From Paenibacillus sp. NAIST15-1 (GTDB lineage Bacteria; Bacillota; Bacilli; Paenibacillales; Paenibacillaceae), in NCBI RefSeq assembly GCF_001894745.1, contig NZ_BBYF01000009.1:1-64000 (forward strand): a stretch of 64,000 nucleotides of DNA, in the 5' to 3' direction. This document shows positions 24,966-33,831 of this stretch, piece after piece. Each line of letters starts with the position of its first letter. The stretch's first letter is position 1. The notes below the pieces were generated by a model. That model made no database searches and was not told the DNA's origin. It was given only the letters and a program-made list of their open reading frames with translations. A program made the position numbers and the translations under genes.

Positions 24966-27317
24966 ATGCAGACGACTACACCTATCGTCCACACCGTTCA
25001 CAAGCCTAACAATCGCTCCCTTGCCTTCGATGCGGATCGCATTAAGCGCTACGGAGAGCGAATGATGGCTCCCTACCCTCAGCTTGATCGTGAGCGCTGG
25101 TACCGCAGTTTGCTGTCGAAGCTGCGCAGCAGCAGCGTACAGGCTGCAGATATTACCCAAGCCAGCATGATGACTGCGTTGGAATTGGTGACGAAGGAAG
25201 AACCGGATTGGAAGTTCGTTGCCGCACATTCCTTATTAACGAAGCTATATAAAGAGGCAGCCCTCCATCGCAACTATAAGTCTTATCCGGATAAGCCTTA
25301 CGGAGATTTCTACAAGCTTATCTCTCGGCTATGCGATCTTGGTATTTACCGTCAAGAATTGCTGGAAGCTTACACACCCGAACAAATTCGAGAACTTGGA
25401 CAATCCATTCAAGCGGAGCACGATCTTATCTTCGACTACATTGGACTTCTGACATTAGCAGAGCGGTATCTCGCCACTGACTTCGAAGGCCGCACGATGG
25501 AGCTGCCGCAGGAACGTTATATGATCATTGCTATGTACTTGATGCATAAGGAGCCGGCAGAGCGCCGAGTAGAACTGGCTAAGGAAGCATACTGGGCAAT
25601 GGCTAATCTATACATGACCGCTGCTACACCGACGATGGCGAATGCAGGCAAGAAGGTGGCCGGACAATTATCCAGCTGCTTCATCGACACGGTAGACGAC
25701 TCGCTGGAGGGCATCTTCGAGTCCAACACCGATGTAGCCCGCCTCAGCAAGATGGGCGGCGGTATCGGCGTATATCTAGGCAAGATCAGGGCACGCGGCT
25801 CCGATATTCGCGGACATAAAAATACAAGCTCAGGTGTTATCCCTTGGATTCGCCAGCTTAACAATACAGCCGTCAGCGTCGACCAATTGGGCACACGCAA
25901 AGGTGCGATCGCAGTGTACTTGGACGTGTTCCACAAGGATATTCTGTCCTTCCTCGATTTGAAGCTGAACAACGGGGATGAGCGCATGCGGGCGCATGAT
26001 ATTTTCCATGGGGTGAGCTTGCCGGATCTGTTCATGGAGGCGGTGGAGAACCGGGAGGATTGGCATCTGTTCTGCCCTCACGAAGTGAAGAAGATCATGG
26101 GCTGGAAGGATAACCATGGACGCCCACTTGGACTTGAAGATTTCTACGACGAGCAGCGTGGTCAAGGCCAGTTCCGCGATAAATACGCCGAGGCAGTTGC
26201 GAATTCAAACCTGCCGCGCATTACACTGCCTGCGATCGACATTATGAAGCGTATCTTGAAGTCGCAGCTAGAGACAGGAACACCGTACATGTTCTATAAG
26301 GATGCCGCGAACCGCGCGAATCCGAACAAGGCGCATGGCATGATCTACAGTTCCAACCTGTGTACGGAAATTATGCAGAACATGTCTCCTACCCTCGTTG
26401 AGCAAGAGGAACTGACCACTCAGGATGGACAGTCTCGCATTATTATTAGCAAGATCCCTGGTGATTTTGTCGTATGCAATCTGAACTCAGTCCATCTAGC
26501 GCGTGCTGTGCGTGCCGATATTCTGGAGCGGCTCATTCCGATTCAGGTTCGCATGCTGGACAATGTTATCGACATTAATCGCATTGAGGTGCTTCAGGCG
26601 CAGCATACGAACCGCCGCTATCGCGCAATTGGACTTGGAACCTTCGGCCTGCACCACCTGCTTGCCCTAGAGGGCATCGCTTGGGAGTCCGAAGAAGCCG
26701 TGCAATATAATGACGCGCTCTATGAGAAGATCAACTACCTGGCGATTCAGGCCAGCATGGAGCTTGCTAAGGAAAAAGGAGCATATCCTCTCTTCGCTCA
26801 ATCGGAATGGGAGAACGGCCGCTATTTCTCCGATCGAGAATATACAACAAGCACCCGCCAAGGCAAATTCGTGACGACCGAACAGTGGCAAGAACTTGCG
26901 GATAAGGTACAGGCGAACGGCATGCGCAATGCATGGCTGATGGCGGTAGCTCCGAACGGTTCTACTTCCATTATTGCGGGCTCAACGGCAAGCATTGATC
27001 CAGTCTATGACCTGCTTAGCTATGAGGAGAAGACGACGTACAAGATTGCCAATCCTGCTCCGGATCTATCGGAGAAGACAATGTGGTATTACAAGACAGC
27101 CTTCCGTCTCGACCAGAACTGGTCCATTCGTATGGCAGCGGCACGTCAGCGCCATATCGATCAAGCACAGAGCTTCAACTTATATGTACGTCCGGATATT
27201 CGCGCAGTAGACTTTCTTTCTCTCCATCTTCATGCATGGAAGGCTGGGCTGAAGTCAACGTATTACGTGCGCAGTCAAGCATTAACCGTGGAAGAATGCG
27301 AAGCGTGCAGCTCGTAA
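24966..27317 (+). CDS. nrdA: Ribonucleoside-diphosphate reductase alpha subunit (class I)
   Basis: Catalytic subunit that reduces ribonucleotides to deoxyribonucleotides; 783 aa. A shortened ATP-cone-like N-terminus (LAFDADRIKRYGERM) precedes the barrel. Catalytic landmarks are the Cys in GQLSSCFIDT, NLCTEI (thiyl-radical Cys and Glu), the partner Cys in VVCNLNSV, and PNGSTSIIAGSTASIDP. The C-terminus ends with the redox pair CEAC that is recharged by thioredoxin. No nrdI or nrdH gene is adjacent, which favours a class Ia-like rather than Ib enzyme. AGGAGG lies 11 nt before the ATG. Confidence 0.95.
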   Translation: MQTTTPIVHTVHKPNNRSLAFDADRIKRYGERMMAPYPQLDRERWYRSLLSKLRSSSVQAADITQASMMTALELVTKEEPDWKFVAAHSLLTKLYKEAALHRNYKSYPDKPYGDFYKLISRLCDLGIYRQELLEAYTPEQIRELGQSIQAEHDLIFDYIGLLTLAERYLATDFEGRTMELPQERYMIIAMYLMHKEPAERRVELAKEAYWAMANLYMTAATPTMANAGKKVAGQLSSCFIDTVDDSLEGIFESNTDVARLSKMGGGIGVYLGKIRARGSDIRGHKNTSSGVIPWIRQLNNTAVSVDQLGTRKGAIAVYLDVFHKDILSFLDLKLNNGDERMRAHDIFHGVSLPDLFMEAVENREDWHLFCPHEVKKIMGWKDNHGRPLGLEDFYDEQRGQGQFRDKYAEAVANSNLPRITLPAIDIMKRILKSQLETGTPYMFYKDAANRANPNKAHGMIYSSNLCTEIMQNMSPTLVEQEELTTQDGQSRIIISKIPGDFVVCNLNSVHLARAVRADILERLIPIQVRMLDNVIDINRIEVLQAQHTNRRYRAIGLGTFGLHHLLALEGIAWESEEAVQYNDALYEKINYLAIQASMELAKEKGAYPLFAQSEWENGRYFSDREYTTSTRQGKFVTTEQWQELADKVQANGMRNAWLMAVAPNGSTSIIAGSTASIDPVYDLLSYEEKTTYKIANPAPDLSEKTMWYYKTAFRLDQNWSIRMAAARQRHIDQAQSFNLYVRPDIRAVDFLSLHLHAWKAGLKSTYYVRSQALTVEECEACSS

Positions 27318-27355
27318 CGCACCCATCGTCCAGCGACGGACTCGAATCACTGTTA

Positions 27356-27606
27356 GAGGTTGTTCAAAAAGTCCGCTTTTGATCACGAAGTAAATCATGA
27401 AGTGGACTCGGCATCGAATCTTGAATTCAGCCGGGCCTAAACAGATGCTTACGAAGTATGTTTCCTGCGGAAACATCTCAGGTGCTCATGTACCCAAAAC
27501 GTACACTCCGCTCCTCAGGCCCTAGCTTCATCCAATTGAGGCGTTTTGAAAAAACGCACATCGGAAGCATAAGCTTCGGTGCCGAAAACTGGCCTTTTTG
27601 AACACG
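27356..27606. mobile_element. MITE-like non-autonomous element between nrdA and nrdB
   Basis: A 251-bp insertion flanked by an 8-bp direct repeat, CACTGTTA at 27348-27355 and 27607-27614. Its ends are imperfect inverted repeats sharing TGTTCAAAAAG.CC..TTTT over about 30 nt (left end GAGGTTGTTCAAAAAGTCC, right end GGCCTTTTTGAACACG). It encodes no transposase and holds several internal small palindromes, for example GCGTTTT/AAAACGC. Elements with this GTTCAAAAAG end recur, to my recollection, in Paenibacillus genomes, but no search was done. It lengthens the nrdA-nrdB gap to 439 nt. Confidence 0.85.
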
Positions 27607-27756
27607 CACTGTTACGGAAATCCGTTCATAAGATCGGGAAGGGCTACTGAACGTTACATACAGCAGCACAGCCCTTTCCTACTGGTTGACTTTGACAGCA
27701 ACCAATTTGTGCATGATTGTGCACGGGGAATAAGGTGTATAGAGAGGAAGAGTTCT

Positions 27757-28809
27757 ATGACATTGTTAGATCGTGAGCTAAATCGGCAGCTCATCTTCAA
27801 TACAGAAGCACCGAATCAATCGACACGAATTATTCTAGGCGAATGCTCCGGCATATTGAATTGGAACGACATTCGTATGCCGCATATGTATAAATTGTAC
27901 AAAGTACTCCTTCAAAATCATTGGATTGCGGATGAAATTCCGATGGCGAAGGATGCGCAGCAATTCCCGCTGTTAGACGAAGAAGAGAAGCATGCATTTA
28001 AAATCAATATCTCGCTGCTTGCTGTGCTCGATTCCATGCAGACGATGTTTGTCGGTGATGTGAAGAACTACTTCACTGACTCATCGCTAGAAGCCATATC
28101 GGCGATCATTGCGCAGCAGGAAGTCGTGCATAACCAATCGTATTCCTATGTACTGTCCTCTCTCGTATCCGAGCAAGAGCAGAAGGATATCTTCGAATAT
28201 TGGAAGCATGATCGTGTGCTGCTTGAACGGAACCGATTCATTGCGGACATTTATCAGACATTCCGCGATAATTCAACACCTCAGACGTTCTTTGAAGCAC
28301 TCGTAGCGGATCTGATATTGGAAGGGATCTTCTTCTATAGTACGTTCGCTTTCTTCTACAATTTAGCCCGGGATCAGAAGATGATGGCGACGAGCCAAAT
28401 GATCTCATACATTCAGCGTGATGAGAACCAGCATTGCTACTTCTTCGGTGAGGTGTTCAAACAGCTGCTTGTGGACTTCCCAGAGTTGAATACCGAGGCT
28501 AACCGCCAATTTGTGTACGATACGATTGACCATGCTGTACAATTGGAAACCAACTGGGCCCATTATACGCTCAAGCAGGTACGCGGCATCGATCTGCGTG
28601 AATTGTCGGATTACATTAAGCACATTGCCAATCGCCGGTTAAGCCTTATCGGTATGGAGAAGCTGTATGAAGGCGTTGACGTAAACTGCATGCCGTGGAT
28701 TAAGCCTTTCTCGGACGAAGCCTTGAATGCAACGAAGACCGACTTCTTCGAAGCGAAGTCCCGCACTTACGGCAAGGTCGGCGATGACAACGGCTTCGAC
28801 GAGCTGTAG
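27757..28809 (+). CDS. nrdB: Ribonucleoside-diphosphate reductase beta subunit (class I)
   Basis: Radical-generating subunit, 350 aa. The pattern ExxHxxxY (EVVHNQSY) supplies the first metal-ligand helix and the tyrosyl-radical position. Further ligands lie in DENQH and the neighbouring helices (LILEGIFF). The start is ATG at 27757 behind GAGAGGAAG. The long open frame upstream of it begins inside the mobile element and is not coding. It works with the nrdA product. The insertion between the genes means it may need its own promoter or read-through across the element. A terminator follows about 170 nt after the stop. Confidence 0.95.
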   Translation: MTLLDRELNRQLIFNTEAPNQSTRIILGECSGILNWNDIRMPHMYKLYKVLLQNHWIADEIPMAKDAQQFPLLDEEEKHAFKINISLLAVLDSMQTMFVGDVKNYFTDSSLEAISAIIAQQEVVHNQSYSYVLSSLVSEQEQKDIFEYWKHDRVLLERNRFIADIYQTFRDNSTPQTFFEALVADLILEGIFFYSTFAFFYNLARDQKMMATSQMISYIQRDENQHCYFFGEVFKQLLVDFPELNTEANRQFVYDTIDHAVQLETNWAHYTLKQVRGIDLRELSDYIKHIANRRLSLIGMEKLYEGVDVNCMPWIKPFSDEALNATKTDFFEAKSRTYGKVGDDNGFDEL

Positions 28810-28980
28810 GCAGCTGTAGGCTGGTGACTGTTTGCTGCTTGAGTGTCTGTTAGAAACCAGCGTATGTGTTGAATAATGAATATGGATTAGAAATGTAGTC
28901 TTGAATTCTGATTAGGAAATACAGATGCGAGCGAGCGGCATATCTGAATCGCCGGATGTTTATACTTTGTATATTACAGT

Positions 28981-29014
28981 CACCCTTGTCTGCCATGAGA
29001 TAAGGGTGTTTTTT
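28981..29014 (+). terminator. Terminator of the nrd operon
   Basis: CACCCTT (28981-28987) and AAGGGTG (29002-29008), followed by TTTTTT. The rest of the 329-base gap up to the nucleotidase gene holds nothing else I can support. Confidence 0.85.
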
Positions 29015-29138
29015 ATCTAATTTACAATTTCTTAGGCTCTAGTTAACAATCTCCCAACCCCCGTGTCCTACGATACATATATCACTCATATCTATTACAT
29101 ATACATTTCAAATATGAAGCAAGCATGGAGGTCCGTTT

Positions 29139-31007
29139 ATGAACAAGAAAAAACTAGGTACCGCCGCAGTCCTGACAACATTGATTAGTACTCTATTCGC
29201 TGGATCATTGTTTGCAGCACCTGTGAACCCAATTAACCACCTGGAATGGATGCAATCGAAAAGCTACATAACCGGATCCAATGATGGCCTAGCGCTTGAT
29301 CGTCCAGTCACACTTGCTGAAGCAGTGGCGATGATTGCCCGCGTACAAGACAAAGAAAAAGAAGTGAAGGCAATTGATCCTTCCATCCAAGGCTGGGCAG
29401 CCAAAGCACTCACTTGGGCGAAGCAGAACAACATCGTGGATGCAGCACAATGGAAGGAGCTCCATCGTCCAGCACCTGCTGCGACACTGCAAGCTGTAGC
29501 CAAGAAGGCAGGGCTTGATGTAGCAGTGACAGGAGATACGGTGACACGCGAGCAGTTCTTCACAGCACTCGGCGATGCCATTACGACACATATTACGCTC
29601 GGACATACGAACGATACGCATGGACATATGTTAGAAGACGAGAAAGCGAAGGAAATGGGCTACGCTAAGCTCGCTACGTTGATGAAGGAGCTCCGTGCAG
29701 AGAACCCGAATTCCATGGTGCTGGATGCAGGCGACATGATTCAAGGTACGATTTATGTGAACCTGTCCAAAGGGGAAACCGCAACAAAGCTGGCTAACGC
29801 GCTTGGTTATGACTTCATGGCGTCCGGCAACCATGAGTATGACTTCGGCTACGAGCAGCTCACGAAGCTGACGAAAATGTTCAAATTCCCTGTACTCGCT
29901 GCGAACGTATTCGACGCACAAGGGAAGAACCTCCTGCAGCCGTACGTCATGAAAGAGGTTGGCGGCAAGAAATTCGCGATTCTTGGATTGGTCACTGCAG
30001 ATACACCAATCGTTACGCATCCTGACAACGTCAAGGGCTTAACCTTCAAGGATCCGATCGAAGTCGCGAAGGAATGGGTACCGAAGCTGCGCGAGGAAGC
30101 TGACCATGTCATCGTCCTCTGTCACACGGGAATATCCTATGACCGTGAAATGGCCAAGCAGGTTCCAGGCATCGACATCATTGTAGGCGGACATACGCAT
30201 ACACCAGTGGATCAGCCTGAACTCGTCAACGGTACGTATATTGTGCAGGACTGGGAATATGCGAAATCGCTTGGCCGTGTTGATCTATACTACCATGGCA
30301 AGGATTTGGTTCATTTCTCCGGCGGACTGATCAAGTACGATGAAGCGACGAAGCCAGACCCAGAAGTAGCTGCCATTGTTGAATCTCTGAAGAAAGAAAC
30401 CGACTCCCTATTGAACGAGAAAATTGCTACTGCAAGCGTAGATCTAGACGGCGATCGTGCAAGAGTGCGGAAGCAGGAGACGATTATGGGCAACTTAGTA
30501 GCAGATGCCATGCTGGCGCGCACTCGTACAATGCCTGGATTCGAAGCCGATCTGGCCATTACGAACTCAGGCGGTATTCGCACAACCATCATGAAGGGCG
30601 ATATTACGAAGCGCAACTTGTATGATGTGCTTCCATTCCCGAATACACTTGCTGTTGTTGAGGCGAAGGGCAGTGATTTGACAGCAGCCTTGGAAAATGG
30701 CGTTAGCGAGATCGAAGCTGGTTCCGGCCGCTTCCCTCAAGTTGCTGGTATCACATTCTCCTTCGACATCAAAAAGCCAAAAGGAAGCCGTGTATCGGAT
30801 GTGAAGGTTGGCGGTAAGGCGGTGGAAGCTGACAAAACGTACCGCGTAGCTGTAAATGACTTCTTAATCGCCGGTGGCGACGGTTATGCCATGTTTAAGG
30901 ATAAAAAATCACTTGATACAGGCGTGACCCTCTACGAAGTCGTGGAGCAATACATGAAAGAGAAGAAAGACATTACAGCAAAAATCGAACAACGCATTAA
31001 GCAATAA
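29139..31007 (+). CDS. Cell-surface 5'-nucleotidase/UDP-sugar hydrolase family enzyme with SLH-like repeats
   Basis: A secreted metallophosphoesterase of 622 aa. Residues 1-26 are a signal peptide ending FAA. Residues about 30-140 contain two SLH-like repeats (YITGSNDGLALDRPVTLAEAVAMI and a shorter second) that could anchor it to secondary cell-wall polymer. The catalytic domain shows GHTNDTHGH, DAGDMIQGT, SGNHEYDFGY and IVGGHTHTP, all di-metal motifs of the UshA/YfkN family. The C-terminal 5_nucleotid_C domain includes NSGGIRTTIMKGDIT and FLIAGGDGYAMF. It probably releases nucleosides and phosphate from extracellular nucleotides. AUG with GGAGG; monocistronic, with a terminator at 31055-31104. 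Confidence 0.92.
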   Translation: MNKKKLGTAAVLTTLISTLFAGSLFAAPVNPINHLEWMQSKSYITGSNDGLALDRPVTLAEAVAMIARVQDKEKEVKAIDPSIQGWAAKALTWAKQNNIVDAAQWKELHRPAPAATLQAVAKKAGLDVAVTGDTVTREQFFTALGDAITTHITLGHTNDTHGHMLEDEKAKEMGYAKLATLMKELRAENPNSMVLDAGDMIQGTIYVNLSKGETATKLANALGYDFMASGNHEYDFGYEQLTKLTKMFKFPVLAANVFDAQGKNLLQPYVMKEVGGKKFAILGLVTADTPIVTHPDNVKGLTFKDPIEVAKEWVPKLREEADHVIVLCHTGISYDREMAKQVPGIDIIVGGHTHTPVDQPELVNGTYIVQDWEYAKSLGRVDLYYHGKDLVHFSGGLIKYDEATKPDPEVAAIVESLKKETDSLLNEKIATASVDLDGDRARVRKQETIMGNLVADAMLARTRTMPGFEADLAITNSGGIRTTIMKGDITKRNLYDVLPFPNTLAVVEAKGSDLTAALENGVSEIEAGSGRFPQVAGITFSFDIKKPKGSRVSDVKVGGKAVEADKTYRVAVNDFLIAGGDGYAMFKDKKSLDTGVTLYEVVEQYMKEKKDITAKIEQRIKQ

Positions 31008-31054
31008 CGAAATTACGGATTTCTTATGGCATGAGGAATCCCCCCTTCTGAACA

Positions 31055-31104
31055 TAGACACGTGTTGGCGCATCCCTCTTTCCGCCTCGCGTGTCTACTT
31101 TTTT
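31055..31104 (+). terminator. Terminator after the nucleotidase gene
   Basis: TAGACACGTG (31055-31064) pairs with CGCGTGTCTA (31088-31097) with one G-U pair, followed by CTTTTTT. Confidence 0.8.
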
Positions 31105-31279
31105 ATGCAATGAACCGGCCTGGAAAATTAGACACCAATCCGCATACTCTCCCTACTTCAGTCAACTAGCATTAAATCTACCAACAATAGCAATCAGATT
31201 CTATGGGAAGCAGTATGATTCTTTCCTATACTGATTGGGGTAAGTATTAATTGGAAAATATTGCGAAGGAGCTGATCGA

Positions 31280-32869
31280 GTGTCACCCTCACCGAATATG
31301 GAGAAGAACGCCGAGCTCGTTATTATTGGTGGAAGTGTAGGAGGCTGTGCAGCTGCTCTCTCCGCTTGTCGATTAGGCAAGACAGTGGTACTGACGGAGG
31401 AGACCGCCCGTATCGGCGGCCAATTGACAAGCCAACTGGTTCCGCCAGACGAGCACCCGTGGATCGAACAATTCGGATGCACGCAGACATACAGGCAATT
31501 CCGCAATGAAATACGCCGCTACTACCGGGAACATCTCCCTCTGGCCATGAACGCCCGCTCCAACCCGGAGCTGAACCCCGGGAGCGGCCTTGTAAGCCGC
31601 CTCTGCCATGATCCACGCGTAGCTCTGTCTGTGCTGGAGTCAATGTTATTCCCTTATGTGAACAACGGACAGCTTACCATTCTGACGCAATGCCGCGCCA
31701 CCAATGCCGAGGTTGATGGCGACCGCATCCGTGCGGTAACCGCTCAGGATGCAGCGGGCAACGAATATGTGCTAACTGGGGCATATTTCCTCGACGCAAC
31801 CGAATGCGGAGACTTGCTTGCCCTCTCGGGCACAGAGTATGTCACAGGTGCAGAATCGCAGCATGATACCGGCGAATCGCACGCCGTGCCGGGCGACCCT
31901 GAACCGCAGAATATGCAGGGCTTCACTTACTGCTACGCCGTTGATTACGACAAGGACGGAGATTATACGATTCCGAAGCCTGCACGCTATGACTTCTGGA
32001 GCCAATATCAGCCTTCGTTCTGGCCGGATCGTCTTCTAAGCTGGACGGCAGTCAAGCCAACGACGCTGGAACCCATCACCTACTCCCTCTTCTGGGAGAC
32101 AGGGAAGTTCCCACTGTTCCATTATCGGCAAATTACGAACCCGTCGCTGTATGATCAATCGTCAGGCGTACTCCCTACTCCGGTGTCGGTCGTCAATTGG
32201 CCGCAAAATGACTACTGGCTTGGTTCGATTATCGATGTAAGCGAAGAGGAGAAGCAGCGGAGCCTATTCGATGCCAAGCAGCTCAGCCTATCGCTCTTGT
32301 ACTGGCTACAGACAGAAGCACCGCGTCCTGACGGAGGCATCGGCTACCCGGGTCTCCGATTGCGGCCGGATGTCGCCGGCACAGCAGACGGATTCGCCAT
32401 GTACCCATATGTACGGGAGTCAAGACGGATTCAAGCAGAATTCACTGTGCTTGAGCAGCATATTGCTACCGATTGCCGTCCTGGTCAGCCCGCTGAGACA
32501 TTTGCTGATTCCGTCGGCATCGGATGCTATCGGATTGACCTTCATCCTTCGACCGGAGGCAAAAACTATATCGATATCTCTTCTTTGCCGTTCCAAATTC
32601 CGTTAGGGAGCTTGCTTCCGGTTCGCATGGACAATCTGATTCCCGCCTGCAAAAATATCGGGACGACGCATATTACCAACGGCTGTTACCGCGTGCATCC
32701 AGCAGAATGGAACATTGGCGAATCAGCTGGCGCACTGGCTGCATATGCACTGAATCAAGGTATTGTGCCGCGCGCTGTGCGCAGTGACGAGAAGCATCTT
32801 AGCGCCTTTCAGAAGCAGCTGCAGCAGCTCGGCATAGTACTGCAATGGCCTTCTACAAGGCCTGTATAA
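31280..32869 (+). CDS. FAD-dependent oxidoreductase (FAD_oxidored family)
   Basis: 529 aa, cytoplasmic. The N-terminal dinucleotide fold is LVIIGGSVGGCAAALSACRLG, followed by the TEETARIGGQLTSQ region and LDATECGDLL. The C-terminus has the second FAD-contact GESAGALAAYAL. This matches the PF12831-type FAD-dependent oxidoreductases often found beside carbohydrate-degradation genes in Paenibacillus. The substrate is unknown. The GTG start at 31280 has AAGGAG upstream. It stands between two terminators and is transcribed alone. Confidence 0.87.
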   Translation: MSPSPNMEKNAELVIIGGSVGGCAAALSACRLGKTVVLTEETARIGGQLTSQLVPPDEHPWIEQFGCTQTYRQFRNEIRRYYREHLPLAMNARSNPELNPGSGLVSRLCHDPRVALSVLESMLFPYVNNGQLTILTQCRATNAEVDGDRIRAVTAQDAAGNEYVLTGAYFLDATECGDLLALSGTEYVTGAESQHDTGESHAVPGDPEPQNMQGFTYCYAVDYDKDGDYTIPKPARYDFWSQYQPSFWPDRLLSWTAVKPTTLEPITYSLFWETGKFPLFHYRQITNPSLYDQSSGVLPTPVSVVNWPQNDYWLGSIIDVSEEEKQRSLFDAKQLSLSLLYWLQTEAPRPDGGIGYPGLRLRPDVAGTADGFAMYPYVRESRRIQAEFTVLEQHIATDCRPGQPAETFADSVGIGCYRIDLHPSTGGKNYIDISSLPFQIPLGSLLPVRMDNLIPACKNIGTTHITNGCYRVHPAEWNIGESAGALAAYALNQGIVPRAVRSDEKHLSAFQKQLQQLGIVLQWPSTRPV

Positions 32870-32943
32870 GCAGCCAAGGAAGCATCGCATCGATTCTTCC
32901 CGCAGCATAGGAACCAGGACTTAATCAACCTAATGACATAAAT

Positions 32944-32983
32944 AAAAGAACCCTCCAGAATTCTAGTTTTGGAGGGTTCTTTT
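32944..32983. terminator. Bidirectional terminator between the FAD oxidoreductase and the small-peptide operon
   Basis: A perfect 14-bp stem, AAAAGAACCCTCCA (32944-32957) and TGGAGGGTTCTTTT (32970-32983), with U-tracts on both strands. Its right arm overlaps the stop codon of the 40-aa gene. Confidence 0.9.
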
Positions 32984-33104
32984 ATTGGCCGGTTTGCAGG
33001 TTTTCATACTTTTCTTTATTAGCATCTACTTTGGCTGGAATTGAAATGGATGTAGAGAGCAGAACTCCTGCAAGAAATGTTTTGAAAATTTTTGATTCTA
33101 TCAT
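32982..33104 (-). CDS. Small secreted peptide precursor, 40 aa
   Basis: ATG at 33104 with a strong GGAGG six bases upstream. The N-terminus is Lys-containing and followed by a hydrophobic core (FLAGVLLSTSISI). A signal-peptidase-like site VDA lies near residue 28, leaving a short polar tail (NKEKYENLQTGQ). The layout resembles Phr-type pre-peptides of Bacillus signalling systems. No Rap or other tetratricopeptide receptor gene is adjacent, so the comparison is structural only. It starts 12 nt after the stop of the membrane-protein gene, and the two form an operon closed by a terminator. Confidence 0.65.
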   Translation of the reverse strand: MIESKIFKTFLAGVLLSTSISIPAKVDANKEKYENLQTGQ

Positions 33105-33116
33105 TTTTTCCTCCAT

Positions 33117-33338
33117 TCATTCTTTTTCATTCTTTCTTTTTTTGAAGAAATCGAACAAATCGAACTTGATGACATAATCAAAGAGGAAGGTAATTACAAC
33201 AGCTCCAAGTGGAATCATTGAGTATACCCATAGCGGATTATTTGGAGCTTCACCAGGGGGTGCATCAGTTAAAATCACAAAAAGGACAATACAATAAATT
33301 ATGGCCAATACAATACCTGTAACATTTCTATTTTTCAT
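33117..33338 (-). CDS. Small two-helix membrane protein, 73 aa
   Basis: Function unknown. There are two transmembrane helices (residues about 8-24 and 38-58) joined by a Pro-rich loop (DAPPGEAPNNP), with a basic/aromatic C-terminal tail (DFFKKRKNEKE) on the inside. Both ends are probably cytoplasmic. GAGGTG lies about 11 nt upstream of the ATG. It precedes the 40-aa secreted-peptide gene by 12 nt. Base composition is more AT-rich than that of neighbouring large genes, which may hint at recent acquisition. Confidence 0.7.
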   Translation of the reverse strand: MKNRNVTGIVLAIIYCIVLFVILTDAPPGEAPNNPLWVYSMIPLGAVVITFLFDYVIKFDLFDFFKKRKNEKE

Positions 33339-33459
33339 AGGCTGTTTTTCACCTCGGATTCACTTAAGAAATTCAAAGTATAGTAAATAAAGTGTAACAC
33401 TGCCCAACAAAAAATGGATCTATCTTTTTTTAGTGGCGATATTTGTTCTTATATGTACC

Positions 33460-33640
33460 AAAGCTGGGATTTTGTGCAACAGTCCAGCCCCCAGGCCGCC
33501 GTATTCGGCCAAATTCAGCCTTGAGCGGCAATTTCGCTTCCGTGGAACATCCAAAAAACGGGCGAATCGCAACATTTACGATCTCCTGTTTTCTTCGTAT
33601 TTCTTTGATTCATGTATTAATCCATTTTCCTTCAATGAAT
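33460..33640. repeat. Possible decayed interspersed repeat in a gene-free gap
   Basis: The 493 bases between 33339 and 33831 contain no supported gene. Part of it (about 33460-33640) includes GGATTTTGTGCAACAGTCC and a GC-rich stretch unlike its AT-rich flanks. It resembles the non-coding interspersed sequences I associate with Paenibacillus genomes. No target duplications or clear inverted ends were found. Confidence 0.25.
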
Positions 33641-33726
33641 GAAATAACTTCTTCGGTCGATGAACTTCCTTCCTCATCGATTTCTCGTTCACATCGTGAG
33701 GACGCAGTAATAAGCTTCCCCATCAT

Positions 33727-33767
33727 CCACAAAAGGGGTGGCCCTTGAATCTCGGGCCATCCCCTTT
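33727..33767 (-). terminator. Terminator of the carbohydrate ABC/two-component operon
   Basis: A perfect stem, AAAGGGGTGGCCC (33732-33744) and GGGCCATCCCCTTT (33754-33767), with G-U pairs. On the minus strand it is followed by TTTTG. It lies 65 nt past the last gene. Confidence 0.85.
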
Positions 33768-33831
33768 GCTGTGCACACATCTTGCAGACGATATCTGCAT
33801 TCAGCATACCTATCTTGTTTTTTGCTCATGC

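Noticed and set aside
27598-27756. N-terminal extension of NrdB from 27598
   Set aside because: It starts inside the mobile element and has no similarity to NrdB. ATG 27757 has a proper ribosome site.
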